Shown here: positions 43,243-52,214 of the stretch, in pieces
Numbering within the stretch: the first letter of the stretch is position 1
Layout: every line of letters begins with the position of its first letter
Source: Poriferisodalis sp965208895
GTDB taxonomy: Bacteria; Actinomycetota; Acidimicrobiia; Acidimicrobiales; Poriferisodalaceae
Direction of reading: 5' to 3'
Assembly: GCF_965208895.1 (NCBI RefSeq)
Contig: NZ_OZ242363.1
Span: 310,001-374,000 of the forward strand
DNA: 64,000 bases
Made by a program: the position numbers and the translations under genes
Notes under the pieces: generated by a model
The model's database searches: none
Seen by the model: only the letters and a program-made list of their open reading frames with translations
Told to the model about the DNA's origin: nothing

Positions 43243-44875
43243 GTTTGCGATGCCGAAGCTCGGTCTGACGATGGAGTCGGGCACGATCCTGCGTTGGCTG
43301 GTGCCCGACCGCGCCGAGGTCACCGCAGGGCAGTCGGTGCTGCTGGTGGAAACCGACAAGGTCGAGACCGAGATCGAGTCTTCGGGCAGCGGCGTGCTGG
43401 CCCAGACCGGCGAGGTAGGCGAGGAGTATCTCTGCGGCGTGAGGATCGGCTGGTTGCTGGAGGCCGGCGAGGAACCGCCGGCCAGTGACACTGCGCCGGC
43501 TGGCCCGCCGGCTGCTGCTCCGGTGCAGGCCGGCGGAGTTCCGGCACACCCAGGCTCCGCCCAACCTGCTGCCACCCCGGCTGGGCAAGGCTCCCCCCGA
43601 CCTGCTGCCGCGCCGGTGCGCGCTCCGGGCGAGCGCATCCTGGCGTCGCCGGCGGCCAAGCGATTGGCCCGCGAGCTCGGCGTCGAGTTGGCAGCAGTCG
43701 CAGGGTCAGGACCCAAGGGCCGCATCACCGAGCGAGATGTTCGGGCCGCGAGCGAAGCACCGCAGGCAGCCGATCCGGCAACCGTCGGGGGATCCACGGA
43801 GCCCGGGCCAGGAGTATCGGCATCGTCGCCGGCAGCGGGGTCGCCGACGCATGGGCCGGATGGGTCGGTGCAGCCGCCGGCAACGCTCGCTGCGCGGCAG
43901 CTTGCCGACCTGCTCGGCGCCGACCTGCGTGGTGTGCAAGCCAGCGCTGCCGATGGACGCATCTCACGAGCCGATGTAGCCGCCTATGTCAGAACGCTCC
44001 TGTCCGGACTGAGTGCCGGTGCTCTCACCCCTTCGGGGCGGGCCGCGGAGTCTGCGGGCGAAACGTCCAGAAAATCCGCGGCGCCCGACCCGGCACCGCC
44101 TTTGACCCAGACGCCGTCAGAGCAGATCCCGCTGCGCGGCATGCGGGGCGTGATCGCGGAGCGCATGAGCGCGTCCCTGCGCTCGATGGCCCAGCTCACG
44201 CTCACGATGGATGTCGACATGAGTGCCGTCGTGGCGGAACGCAAAGCGCTCGCCAAAGCTGCCCGCAGTGGCGACGCCGATGGCCGTGACGATGCCAACG
44301 GTGGTGGCGCCGACAACCGTGGCGTTACCGGCGAACCTGAAACCGGCGCAGCATCAACAAGTGGAGTGGTCCCCGGCTACACCGACTTCGTGGTTGCTGC
44401 GGCGACGGCGGCGTTGGGCGAGCATCCACGGGTGAATTCCCAAGTCACCGACGACGCGGTTGCGCTCTTGCCACACATACATGTCGGGCTTGCCGTCGCA
44501 CTCGACGACGGCCTGCTCGTGCCAGTCGTCCGCCATGCCGACCGCCTCAGCCTCGACGAGATTGCGGCGGAGACCACGCGACTCGCCACCGGGGCCCGCG
44601 ACGGCACGCTGGGCTACGACGACTACCAGGGCGCCACATTCACGGTGACCGCCTTGGGCATGTTCGGCGTGGACGCCTTCACGCCGATCATCAATGCGCC
44701 GAACACGGCGATCTTGGGCGTCGGCCGCATCCGCGAAGACACCGTCTGGTCAGATGGCAACCCGGCAGCCCGCCCGACGCTCACGCTCTCGCTGACCTGG
44801 GACCACCGGGCCTTCGACGGCGCTCCCGCAGCCCGGTTCGCCGGAGCAATCCGCGACTGGCTCGAATCGCGCTAG
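43232..44875 (+). CDS. acoC: Dihydrolipoamide acyltransferase E2 (acetoin/pyruvate type)
   Basis: The 547-residue E2 core carries an N-terminal lipoyl domain with the lipoyl Lys43 in VETDKVETEIES. Two peripheral subunit-binding domains follow, near LASPAAKRLARELGVELAAV and LAARQLADLLGADLRGVQAS, in Ala/Pro-rich linkers. The C-terminal catalytic domain ends with TWDHRAFDGAPAARF, where the DHRxxDG motif holds the active-site His. ATG 43232 has GAGGGGA upstream and overlaps the acoX stop. No E3 gene is in the window. Confidence 0.92.
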   Translation: MAVEFAMPKLGLTMESGTILRWLVPDRAEVTAGQSVLLVETDKVETEIESSGSGVLAQTGEVGEEYLCGVRIGWLLEAGEEPPASDTAPAGPPAAAPVQAGGVPAHPGSAQPAATPAGQGSPRPAAAPVRAPGERILASPAAKRLARELGVELAAVAGSGPKGRITERDVRAASEAPQAADPATVGGSTEPGPGVSASSPAAGSPTHGPDGSVQPPATLAARQLADLLGADLRGVQASAADGRISRADVAAYVRTLLSGLSAGALTPSGRAAESAGETSRKSAAPDPAPPLTQTPSEQIPLRGMRGVIAERMSASLRSMAQLTLTMDVDMSAVVAERKALAKAARSGDADGRDDANGGGADNRGVTGEPETGAASTSGVVPGYTDFVVAAATAALGEHPRVNSQVTDDAVALLPHIHVGLAVALDDGLLVPVVRHADRLSLDEIAAETTRLATGARDGTLGYDDYQGATFTVTALGMFGVDAFTPIINAPNTAILGVGRIREDTVWSDGNPAARPTLTLSLTWDHRAFDGAPAARFAGAIRDWLESR

Positions 44876-44885
44876 CCCGCGCCGC

Positions 44886-46049
44886 TCAGACGTCTGCGTA
44901 GCTGCGCTTGGCGACCTCTTCGAGCATGACCTCGGTGGCGCCGCCGCCGATCGGCAGGATGCGGGCATCGCGGCACATCCGCTCGATCGTCGACTCGCGC
45001 ATGTAGCCCATGCCTCCGTGGAACTGCATGCAGTCGTACATGACGCGGTTGACGACCTCGGCCCCGAAGGCCTTCACACCCGACATCTCCTTGGTGGCGT
45101 CGATGCCCTGCTCAGCCAGCCATGCGGCGTGGTACATCGAGGCCCGCACCGCGTCTACCTGCGCCTGGTTCATCGCCATGCGTTGACGGATCGCGCCCAA
45201 GTCGTACAACGAGCTGCCGAACGCCTTGCGCTGCTGGGTGTAGGCGTTGGTCAGGTCGATCGCGACCTGAGCTGCACCGATGCCCATTCCCACTATCACC
45301 ATCCGCTCGTTCTGGAAGTTCGCCATGGCGGCGTAGAAGCCACGGTGCACCTCGCCGAGCAGATGATCGCCGGGAAGCCACACGTCGTTCAGCACCAGCT
45401 CGGCAGTATCCGAGCAGCGCCAGCCGTGCTTGTCGAGCTTGCGGGCCACTTCGAAGCCCTCGGCCGCTGTCGGCACCAGGAACATGGAGATCCCGTAGCG
45501 GTCATCGGGATTGGTGCGCGCTGCCAGCGCGATCACATCGCCGTACACGGCACCGGTGATGAAGGTCTTGGTGCCGTTGAGACGCCAGCCGTCGCCGTCG
45601 GGCACCGCGGTGGTGCGCAGCCCCGCCACGTCGGAACCTGCGTCGGGCTCGGTCACCCCGATGCACATCATGGTGTCGCCCGACTGGATCGACGGCAGCC
45701 AATGCTCGAGCTGTTCTTCGGAGCCTGCATTGAGCAGGTGCGGCAGTGCCATGTCGGTGTGCACCAAGATGTTCGCCTCGAAGCCAGCGAACGTCGAGGT
45801 GCCGAGCGCTTCGGCAAAGGTCGCCGAAGCGAGCGGGCCGAGCCCGAGACCGCCCCACCGCTCGGGGACGCGCAGCGAGAACATCCCCAGCTCGCCCATG
45901 CGCTTGTAGATCTCACGCGGGACCTGCCCGGTTTCCTCCCACGCATCGCCGACTGGTGTGACCTCATTGGCCACGAACGCGACCGTCTGTTCGTAGATCG
46001 CCTCCAGCTCATCGCTCATGTAGATGTTGCGATTGACGGTCATGCTCAC
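44886..46049 (-). CDS. Acyl-CoA dehydrogenase
   Basis: The 387-residue flavoenzyme shows the full family layout: IGVTEPDAGSDVAGLRTTA in the beta-domain, FLVPTAAEGFEVARKLDKHGWRCSDTAEL, and the C-terminal QFHGGMGYMRESTIERMCRDARI. GTG 46049 is chosen because GGAGG lies 6 nt upstream; ATG 46043 is an alternative. The substrate is unknown. It is convergent with the aco operon, 10 bp after acoC, and is followed upstream by a divergently unrelated VOC gene on the same strand. Confidence 0.9.
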   Translation of the reverse strand: MSMTVNRNIYMSDELEAIYEQTVAFVANEVTPVGDAWEETGQVPREIYKRMGELGMFSLRVPERWGGLGLGPLASATFAEALGTSTFAGFEANILVHTDMALPHLLNAGSEEQLEHWLPSIQSGDTMMCIGVTEPDAGSDVAGLRTTAVPDGDGWRLNGTKTFITGAVYGDVIALAARTNPDDRYGISMFLVPTAAEGFEVARKLDKHGWRCSDTAELVLNDVWLPGDHLLGEVHRGFYAAMANFQNERMVIVGMGIGAAQVAIDLTNAYTQQRKAFGSSLYDLGAIRQRMAMNQAQVDAVRASMYHAAWLAEQGIDATKEMSGVKAFGAEVVNRVMYDCMQFHGGMGYMRESTIERMCRDARILPIGGGATEVMLEEVAKRSYADV

Positions 46050-46153
46050 TCACTGCCTCCGAGATGTGCCGTCCGCAGTGCGTCCACCTGCGGCGATCTC
46101 ACGATACGAGCATCACCGCCGAGCGCGCCCGGCGGTACCTGTCGACGCGTGAT

Positions 46154-46717
46154 CTAGCCAGCAGGTGCGGGAGCGGAACCCTGCTGCACCAGCTCGGCTA
46201 GCGGGTCGCCGCGGCGGAAGCGGTCGAGCAGCACATCAGCGTCGAAGAGCACCCCGATCGGGTTCTCGGCGAAGACCGGCCCGTTCATGAACTCGATGCA
46301 CTCTTCCATCGTGGCGAAATTCTCGACCTGGAACTCCACACCGTTGCCGTCGGGATCGGCGTAGTACATCGAGGTGGTCGGCCCGTGGTTGATTGTGCGC
46401 ACCGGCATGATGTCGGCGGTGCGCAACCGCTCGTAGTGGTCCATCAGGTCACTGAAGCTGCCCATCGAGTACGCAATGTGCTCGAGCGTGCCCTTGCGCG
46501 ACTCGTAGCGACCCGGCTGGCCCCGGTTGACGAATGCCATCCGGTGATGTTCGTCGTCGTAGGAGATGAAGCAGATGAACTCGTTCTCATGGACGACCTG
46601 TGCCGCCAGCACGGTGCACCACCAGTCGCGCGCCGCCGGAATGTCGTCGGTGCGAAACACGCAATGAGCCATCTTGGTCGGCAGGCGAACGTGCGGCACG
46701 TCGGTTCGCGAAGACAT
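46154..46717 (-). CDS. VOC-family protein, extradiol dioxygenase-like
   Basis: The 187-residue protein has one VOC unit with probable metal ligands His in KMAHCVFRTDD, His in TLEHIAYSMGS and Glu in GNGVEFQVENF. The pattern DPDGNGVEFQ is typical of extradiol-type and related VOC enzymes. ATG 46717 has a GGAGGGG ribosome-binding site. No aromatic pathway gene is adjacent, so an enzymatic role is uncertain. Confidence 0.8.
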   Translation of the reverse strand: MSSRTDVPHVRLPTKMAHCVFRTDDIPAARDWWCTVLAAQVVHENEFICFISYDDEHHRMAFVNRGQPGRYESRKGTLEHIAYSMGSFSDLMDHYERLRTADIMPVRTINHGPTTSMYYADPDGNGVEFQVENFATMEECIEFMNGPVFAENPIGVLFDADVLLDRFRRGDPLAELVQQGSAPAPAG

Positions 46718-46801
46718 GGCAACCCCTCCGGTATGGCCGCTCAGCCCCGATGCGGCCCAGCCGCCACCACAGTACCGAGAAGTACTCCGCCGGGTTTCTT
46801 C

Positions 46802-47449
46802 GTGACAGACTCGGCGCTCGTGCAGAGGGTCATCGCGTTGGACATGGAGGGCGTGCTGACGCCCGAGATCTGGATAGCGGTGGCTCAGCGCACCGGGATC
46901 GACGAACTCAGACGCACGACCCGTGACGAGCCGGACTACGACGCGCTGATGCAGTACCGGATCGACGTGCTGAACACCCACGACGTGTCGCTCGATCAGA
47001 TCCGCGAGGTCATCGCAGAGCTGCCCCTGTTGGAGGGAGCGCGAGAATTCCTCGACGAGCTCCGCCACCGTTGGGTCGTGGTGCTGCTCTCGGACACTTT
47101 CGAGCAATTCGACGATCATTTCTTGGAGCTGATGGGTTACCCGCACCTGCTGTGCCACCGGCTCGACGTGGTCGACGGGCGTTTGGCGGGCTGGCGACGC
47201 CGGGCGAACGACGCCAAGCGCCGCGCCGTCGAGGCATACCGCGCGCTGAACTACCACGTGACCGCCGTCGGTGACTCCTACAACGACCTCACCATGCTGC
47301 GGGCAGCCGATGTCGCGAGCCTGTTCCGATGCCCCGAGGCAGTGGCCGAGGCGAACCCGGACCTGCCTGCGGCATTCACCTACGACGAGTTGATGCGTTG
47401 GATCGAGAGCGTGCAGGTGCCTGCATCAGAAAGCGGCTGCTGCACTTGA
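46802..47449 (+). CDS. thrH: ThrH-like HAD phosphatase/phosphotransferase
   Basis: The 215-residue HAD protein matches ThrH, which has phosphoserine phosphatase and homoserine phosphotransferase activity in characterised members. HAD motif I is ALDMEGVLTPEIW, where the second Asp of the usual DxD is Glu, as in ThrH. Motif II is VVLLSDTFEQF and motif IV is VGDSYNDLTML. RTTRDEPDYDALMQYR is the family cap segment. GTG 46802 is chosen; GTG 46820 is an alternative. It is divergent from the VOC gene. Confidence 0.85.
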   Translation: MTDSALVQRVIALDMEGVLTPEIWIAVAQRTGIDELRRTTRDEPDYDALMQYRIDVLNTHDVSLDQIREVIAELPLLEGAREFLDELRHRWVVVLLSDTFEQFDDHFLELMGYPHLLCHRLDVVDGRLAGWRRRANDAKRRAVEAYRALNYHVTAVGDSYNDLTMLRAADVASLFRCPEAVAEANPDLPAAFTYDELMRWIESVQVPASESGCCT

Positions 47450-47553
47450 CGCCCCCGACGCTGATCCGCCGGTGCAACCCCGCAAGGCAAATGGGCGGCG
47501 CGGATACGCTGCGATCCACATGTTCTGACAACTACTAGGGACGGAGCAAAGCA

Positions 47554-48036
47554 ATGGCGATCGAAGTCGGCGACCAGATTCCCGATGTGACGCTGCGAGT
47601 ACTGGACGATGGCGGCATGCCAGCGCCGGTGCAATCCAGCGAGATGCTGGGCAGCGGCAAGGTGGTGCTGTTCGCAGTGCCGGGCGCATTCACGCCTGGC
47701 TGCAGCAACGTCCACCTGCCGGGTTACGTCGAAGGCGCTTCCGAGCTTGCCGGCAAGGGCGTCGACAAGATCGTCTGCGTTTCGGTGAACGACGCTTGGA
47801 CGATGGGTGCCTGGGCGCAGGCCCAAGGTGCCGAGGGCATCGAGATGGCTGCTGACGGCAACGGCGAATTTGCCGAGGCCATGGGCCTGGTCATGGATGG
47901 CTCGGGCTTCGGCCTGGGTTCTCGCTCGCGCCGGTACGCAGCGGTCATCGAGGACGGCACGGTCACGGCGCTCGAGGTGGAGCCCGGAGGCGACATCGAG
48001 GTGTCGAGTTGCTCTTCGATCTTGGGGAAGCTCTGA
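47554..48036 (+). CDS. Peroxiredoxin (Prx5-like)
   Basis: The 160-residue thiol peroxidase reduces peroxides. The catalytic segment PGAFTPGCSNVHLPGY contains the peroxidatic Cys50. Motifs around FAVPGAFTP and ASELAGKGVDKIVCVSVND agree with the Prx5/AhpC-TSA redoxin group. A Cys near the C-terminus (SSCSSILGKL) could resolve the intermediate, as in some Prx5 proteins. ATG 47554 has ACGGAG upstream. Confidence 0.9.
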   Translation: MAIEVGDQIPDVTLRVLDDGGMPAPVQSSEMLGSGKVVLFAVPGAFTPGCSNVHLPGYVEGASELAGKGVDKIVCVSVNDAWTMGAWAQAQGAEGIEMAADGNGEFAEAMGLVMDGSGFGLGSRSRRYAAVIEDGTVTALEVEPGGDIEVSSCSSILGKL

Positions 48037-48091
48037 TCCGCAGCAGACCACTGCGGGAGTGCGGCGCCTGGGAACGGGTGCCGCAACACGC

Positions 48092-49090
48092 ATGACAACC
48101 GACACGGCGAGCGCTGACGATGCGGTTACATCGGCAGTGCACTTCGGTTTCGATGTCGGCGGCACGAAGATCTTCGGCGTGGCGGCCGATGGCAGCGGCG
48201 AGCTGCAGCGGACCCTGCGCGAGCCGACGCCTCACGGCGCCGAACCGTTGCTGAGGACGCTTGCGGCCATGGTGGCCCAGCTCGGGGCCGGATCCGGCCC
48301 GGTGTCGGTCGGCGTCGGGATGGCCGGCCTGATCACGATCGACGGTCGCGTGACGGTCTCGCCGAACATCGTCGGAGTCGACGGCGCCGACATCGGCTCG
48401 GGACTCAGCGAGATGCTGGGCCTGGATGTGTTTCTTGACAATGAGGTGAACTGCGCCGCCCGTTGGGAACTGGCCTCTGGAGCCGCGCGGGGTGTCCGCA
48501 ACGGCGTCATGGTGGCGCTCGGCACCGGGATCGGCGGCGCATTCATGCTCGACGGCGCCGTGTTGCGAGGCTCGGGTGGGCTGGCCGGGGAGCCCGGCCA
48601 CATGATCGTCGAGGCGGATGGTCGCCGCTGCGCGTGCGGGCGGCGGGGATGCTGGGAGATGTATGCATCCGGCTCCGCGCTGGCACGGATTGCCGCCGAG
48701 CGGCTGGGCACCGAGGTCACCGGTCCGGCGGTCACTGCTGCGGCACGTCGCGGGGATGCTGCGGCACTCGACGTGCTGGAAGAGTTCAGCTACTGGCTGG
48801 CGCTGGGCATCTCGAATCTGTGCATCTTGACCGACCCCGAAATGGTCGTGATCGGCGGCGGCCTCAGCGAGGACTGGGATCTGCTGGCGCAATCCGCCGA
48901 AGCGCACGTGAACGCGCTGCTCATCGGACGGTCCGCTGACTCGCGTCCAAGAATCGTGCCCTCCCAAGCAGGCGAGATCTCTGCGGCGCTCGGCGCCGCC
49001 ATGGGCGGAGCGCAGGGCCACAGCGCCGCGATGGGCGGCGCACAGGGCCACAGTGCTGCCGCAGGCGACGGCCTTCCTCACGTGACGTGA
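48092..49090 (+). CDS. ROK-family sugar kinase (glucokinase-like)
   Basis: The 332-residue kinase starts its ATP-binding fold with FGFDVGGTKIFGVA (about 18-31). ALGTGIGGAFMLDG and GEPGHMIVEADGRRCACGRRG follow; the latter includes the ROK zinc-binding Cys residues. The family's ROK pattern and length fit glucokinase-type sugar kinases. The C-terminus contains a duplicated AAMGGAQGHS sequence from a 30-bp tandem repeat. The stop overlaps the next start as GTGA. Confidence 0.85.
   Translation: MTTDTASADDAVTSAVHFGFDVGGTKIFGVAADGSGELQRTLREPTPHGAEPLLRTLAAMVAQLGAGSGPVSVGVGMAGLITIDGRVTVSPNIVGVDGADIGSGLSEMLGLDVFLDNEVNCAARWELASGAARGVRNGVMVALGTGIGGAFMLDGAVLRGSGGLAGEPGHMIVEADGRRCACGRRGCWEMYASGSALARIAAERLGTEVTGPAVTAAARRGDAAALDVLEEFSYWLALGISNLCILTDPEMVVIGGGLSEDWDLLAQSAEAHVNALLIGRSADSRPRIVPSQAGEISAALGAAMGGAQGHSAAMGGAQGHSAAAGDGLPHVT
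48995..49054. repeat. Two 30-bp tandem repeats at the 3' end of the ROK kinase gene
   Basis: Units 48995-49024 and 49025-49054 encode two copies of AAMGGAQGHS. The repeat lies beyond the conserved kinase fold. Confidence 0.88.
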
Positions 49091-50538
49091 GACTCCTGCG
49101 CACGGCCGTGCTGGTGCTGTTGACAGCAGCGGCTGGTCTGCTGCCCACGGTGGCGGCCCTGCGCATGAACGCATCGGCTGACGATGCAGCGGAGTACGCA
49201 GCATCGCTGCGTACTCCCGTTCTTGGGCCTGCGCCCGACGACAGTGCCGAGCCCGGACCGTCGGCGCTGCCGCTGCTGCGGGCCGAGCGCGCACCCGATG
49301 CACTGTGGCGAGCGGCGCAGGAGCATCACATCGGCACCGAGATGACCGCGTTCAGCTCGGACTGGCCCGAGCCGCACTGCCTCGCGATCTCGATTGCCGG
49401 CACCGAGGTGTTCTCGAGCAATCCCGACCCGGTGATCCCCGCATCAGTACAGAAGCTCATCACCGCCGCAGCAGCGCTGGCCGTCGTCGACCCCGATGAA
49501 CGGCTCGTCACTCAGGTGCTGACCGATGCCGAGATCGTCGACGGCACCCTCGACGGCACCGTCTGGGTCGTCGGCGGCGGCGATCCGCTGATCATGACCC
49601 AGTCGTACGCAGATTCTCACCGCCGCCAGCCGCAACTCCGCACGCCGGTGGAAGACCTTGCCGACGAACTCCTCGGGCTCGGCATCGAGACGCTGCGGGG
49701 CAATCTCATCGCGGATGAGTCTCGTTACGACACGACACGGTTTCCCGAGACGTGGCCGCAGCGTTACATCACCCAGCTCAACAGCGGCCCGCTGTCTGCG
49801 CTGAATCTGAACGACGGCATCACGGGCTTCACGACGACGCTGTCTGCTGCGGAACACCCGGCACGCTGGTTTGTCTCCACCTTGGCCGACCTGCTGCGGG
49901 TTCGGGGCGTCTCGGTGGACGTCGAGATCGGCGTGTCGGCGACGCCGAGCGGCATGAACGAGATCGCTCGGCTCACGTCGCCGCCGCTGGTGGAGATCAT
50001 CCAGCAGATGCTGCGCGAGAGCGACAACACCACCGCCGAGCTGATGTTGCGCGAGATCGGCCTGCGAAGTGCAGGAGAGGGCACCACCCCAGCGGGCGCT
50101 GCTGCCGCAGAGCGGATCGTGTCAGACCTGCTGGCGGACCGGTCACGTCCCGCGGTGGTGGACGGTTCGGGATTGGATCGTCAGAACATGGTCACCTGCG
50201 GCTTCCTCGTCGCGCTTCTCGATCATTTCGGCACCGAGAGCGAATTCGCAGCAGGGCTGCCGGTTGCGGCGCGCACCGGGACGCTCTCGCACCGCTTCGC
50301 CGAACATCCTGCGGCCGGGCGGCTGCATGCGAAGACCGGTCTGCTGCGGGGTGTCAACGCCCTGGCCGGGTTCATCGAGACCGACAGCGGCACGGTGACG
50401 TTCGCCCAGATGCTCAATGGCGTGCCGCCCGAAGGTCGTGTCGGCTTGGACCTGCAGGAGTCATTGGTCGGCCAACTCCTGCGCTACCCGGTGGGCGACG
50501 TCACCGCCCTGCGAGGATTGGCCCGTGGCTCTGCCTGA
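49087..50538 (+). CDS. dacB: D-alanyl-D-alanine carboxypeptidase (PBP4/DacB-type)
   Basis: The 483-residue exported serine peptidase trims or cleaves peptidoglycan peptides. The N-terminus is a signal peptide (RLLRTAVLVLLTAAAGLLP). The SxxK motif is in ASVQKLITAAAAL, SxN in RESDNTTAELM and KTG in HAKTGLLRG. The family insertion between SxxK and SxN is present. GTG 49087 overlaps the ROK stop. The next gene starts inside its 3' end. Confidence 0.9.
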   Translation: MRLLRTAVLVLLTAAAGLLPTVAALRMNASADDAAEYAASLRTPVLGPAPDDSAEPGPSALPLLRAERAPDALWRAAQEHHIGTEMTAFSSDWPEPHCLAISIAGTEVFSSNPDPVIPASVQKLITAAAALAVVDPDERLVTQVLTDAEIVDGTLDGTVWVVGGGDPLIMTQSYADSHRRQPQLRTPVEDLADELLGLGIETLRGNLIADESRYDTTRFPETWPQRYITQLNSGPLSALNLNDGITGFTTTLSAAEHPARWFVSTLADLLRVRGVSVDVEIGVSATPSGMNEIARLTSPPLVEIIQQMLRESDNTTAELMLREIGLRSAGEGTTPAGAAAAERIVSDLLADRSRPAVVDGSGLDRQNMVTCGFLVALLDHFGTESEFAAGLPVAARTGTLSHRFAEHPAAGRLHAKTGLLRGVNALAGFIETDSGTVTFAQMLNGVPPEGRVGLDLQESLVGQLLRYPVGDVTALRGLARGSA

Positions 50539-51235
50539 TGACGCACGCGAACGTGCTCTTTCTGATGACGCACGCGAACGTGCTGTGCCCAATGACGCAC
50601 GCGAGCGTGCGATGTTCCCGCTCGGGTCGCCGCTGCTGCCGGGGGGCGTGCTGCCGCTGCACATCTTCGAGCCCCGGTACCGGGCGCTCGCGCGGCGGTG
50701 TACCGACACTTCCGAACCCTTCGGCGTCGTGATGATCGAACGCGGCAGCGAGGTCGGCGGCGGCGACGTGCGTGCCGATGTTGGATGCCTGGCCGCCATC
50801 GTCGAGCACCAGGAGCTGCCCGACGGGCGCTGGATGATGATCGCCGCCGGCGATCGGCGGATCCGGGTGGTCGAGTGGCTGGCGGACGATCCCTACCCCA
50901 GGGCACTGGCCGCCGACTGGCCCGACGAACCCGCCGAGGTGGCCGCAACCGAGCGGCAGGCCGCCGTCGCTCGCCTGCGCCGCCTGCGGGCGCGTGCGTC
51001 AGAGATCGGTGCCATCGGGGTCACCGCGGCCGAATCGGCTGCCGTCGACGATCAGCTTGCGAGCCTGGCCATGACGCCTGGCGACGCTTCGGCCTGGTCG
51101 TTCCAGCTCGCGTCGCTCGTGCCTGCCGGCCCGTTCGACCGCCATCAGATGCTGTGCTCGCCCGATCCTGCCCGCCGGCTGGCGGTGATCGGGGAGGTCC
51201 TCGACGGCGTAGAAGAACTGCTGGGCGAACGGTAG
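50525..51235 (+). CDS. LON N-terminal substrate-binding-domain protein
   Basis: The 236-residue protein carries a LON-type substrate-binding domain without the ATPase: MFPLGSPLLPGGVLPLHIFEPRYRAL, then GVVMIERGSEVGGGD. Such stand-alone proteins are of uncertain function. GTG 50525 has GAGGA upstream. The first 25 residues include three 9-residue repeats (DDARERALS-like) encoded by a 27-bp tandem repeat, so the true domain starts at about residue 30. Confidence 0.8.
   Translation: MALPDDARERALSDDARERAVPNDARERAMFPLGSPLLPGGVLPLHIFEPRYRALARRCTDTSEPFGVVMIERGSEVGGGDVRADVGCLAAIVEHQELPDGRWMMIAAGDRRIRVVEWLADDPYPRALAADWPDEPAEVAATERQAAVARLRRLRARASEIGAIGVTAAESAAVDDQLASLAMTPGDASAWSFQLASLVPAGPFDRHQMLCSPDPARRLAVIGEVLDGVEELLGER
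50537..50617. repeat. Three 27-bp in-frame tandem repeats
   Basis: Units 50537-50563, 50564-50590 and 50591-50617 share ATGACGCACGCGA and encode DDARERA-type repeats at the N-terminus of the LON-domain protein. The first unit overlaps the dacB stop. Confidence 0.9.
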
Positions 51236-51342
51236 CGTCGCCCCACGGGCGGGGGCGGCCCGCTCATGTCGAGTGGCGACTTGTGCGGGAGCCGGCTGCA
51301 CCCTCGCAGCGTGTGCCCCAGCAGACGGGACCTGAGCGAACT

Positions 51343-51714
51343 GTGCCTCGACGAGACTCCGGCCTGCGAGCCGAGATTTCCGAACTCTTCGAGATGCTCC
51401 GGGCCTATGCCGTCCAAGAGACGGTGGGCCCGCTGCGCGGGCTCGGCCGGTACTTGCTGTTCGGGCTTGCCGGCGCTTTGGGGGTCAGCTTGGGCGTTGT
51501 GCTTGCGACGCTGGCACTGGTGCGCGTGCTGCAGGCAGAAGCCGGCATCTTCAATGCGAACTGGTCGTTCGTCCCGTACCTGGCAGGTGTCGCCTTTCTC
51601 GTGCTGGCGATCCTGGCGCTGATTCGGGCGGTGCGGCCGGGGCGCAACGGTGCCGCAGCAGACCTCACCGCACCGAAGGCCGATGAGCACGCCACAGGCG
51701 ATGACGATGACTGA
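51343..51714 (+). CDS. Phage-holin-superfamily-like small membrane protein
   Basis: The 123-residue protein has two membrane segments (LLFGLAGALGVSLGVVLATLAL and FVPYLAGVAFLVLAILALI) after a short helix LRAEISELFEMLRAYAVQE. This matches actinobacterial proteins annotated as a putative holin superfamily. GTG 51343 is the chosen start; GTG 51313 in the same frame would add 10 residues. A role in the cell envelope is likely but unproven. Confidence 0.65.
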   Translation: MPRRDSGLRAEISELFEMLRAYAVQETVGPLRGLGRYLLFGLAGALGVSLGVVLATLALVRVLQAEAGIFNANWSFVPYLAGVAFLVLAILALIRAVRPGRNGAAADLTAPKADEHATGDDDD

Positions 51715-51952
51715 GGGCAACGGGGGACTCATGACCGGTTCGGGCACAAATGGCCAGCGCATCACGCCGTCGGACATCTCCGGGCGCGTGCGAGAGATCA
51801 TGGGCGGGGCGGGCGATACGGTCGAGCAGGTGTCCAGCGCCGCCGTCGCCGTGGCCGCAGCGCTCGGCACGGGCCTGGTGCTGGCTGCGTTCTTGTTCGG
51901 CCGCCGCCGAGGGCGCCGTCGCAGCACGCTCGTTGAAGTCGTACGGGTATAG
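51683..51952 (+). CDS. Small single-pass membrane protein
   Basis: The frame from ATG 51683 encodes 89 residues; ATGs at 51701 and 51707 are alternatives. One membrane segment (SSAAVAVAAALGTGLVLAAFLF) is followed by a strongly basic end, RRRGRRRS. It overlaps the preceding gene's stop. Family unknown. Confidence 0.6.
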   Translation: MSTPQAMTMTEGNGGLMTGSGTNGQRITPSDISGRVREIMGGAGDTVEQVSSAAVAVAAALGTGLVLAAFLFGRRRGRRRSTLVEVVRV

Positions 51953-51962
51953 GCCCACCAGC

Positions 51963-52214
51963 GTGAAGGTCAACGTGATACCTCGGCGCATGGGCGCCCG
52001 TGCTGCGGACGCACTGTGGCGACGGGCGCGCAGCGGCAGCGGGGTGTGGCTGGCGGCGGCGATCGTCGCCAGCGGGCTGCGGCTGTTGCGTCGCATCGCC
52101 AAGCGCGAGCGAGAAGTGGTGTTTCAGAGCGAGCTTGCGGCTGGCGAGCAGCTCGTGATCCGTCTGGTGCAGCGCGGCGAAGGCGACGACCTGCCCCCAG
52201 CGGAGGGCACGTGA
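51963..52214 (+). CDS. Small hypothetical protein with a possible membrane segment
   Basis: The 83-residue protein from GTG 51963 has a hydrophobic segment (SGVWLAAAIVASGLRLL) and basic surroundings. Its stop overlaps the trmI start as GTGA, which supports translation. Family unknown. Confidence 0.55.
   Translation: MKVNVIPRRMGARAADALWRRARSGSGVWLAAAIVASGLRLLRRIAKREREVVFQSELAAGEQLVIRLVQRGEGDDLPPAEGT

Noticed and set aside
46760..46800. Operator AGTAC-N6-GTACT between the VOC and thrH genes
   Set aside because: The arms are only 5 bp and such sequences are expected often by chance; no second copy supports it.
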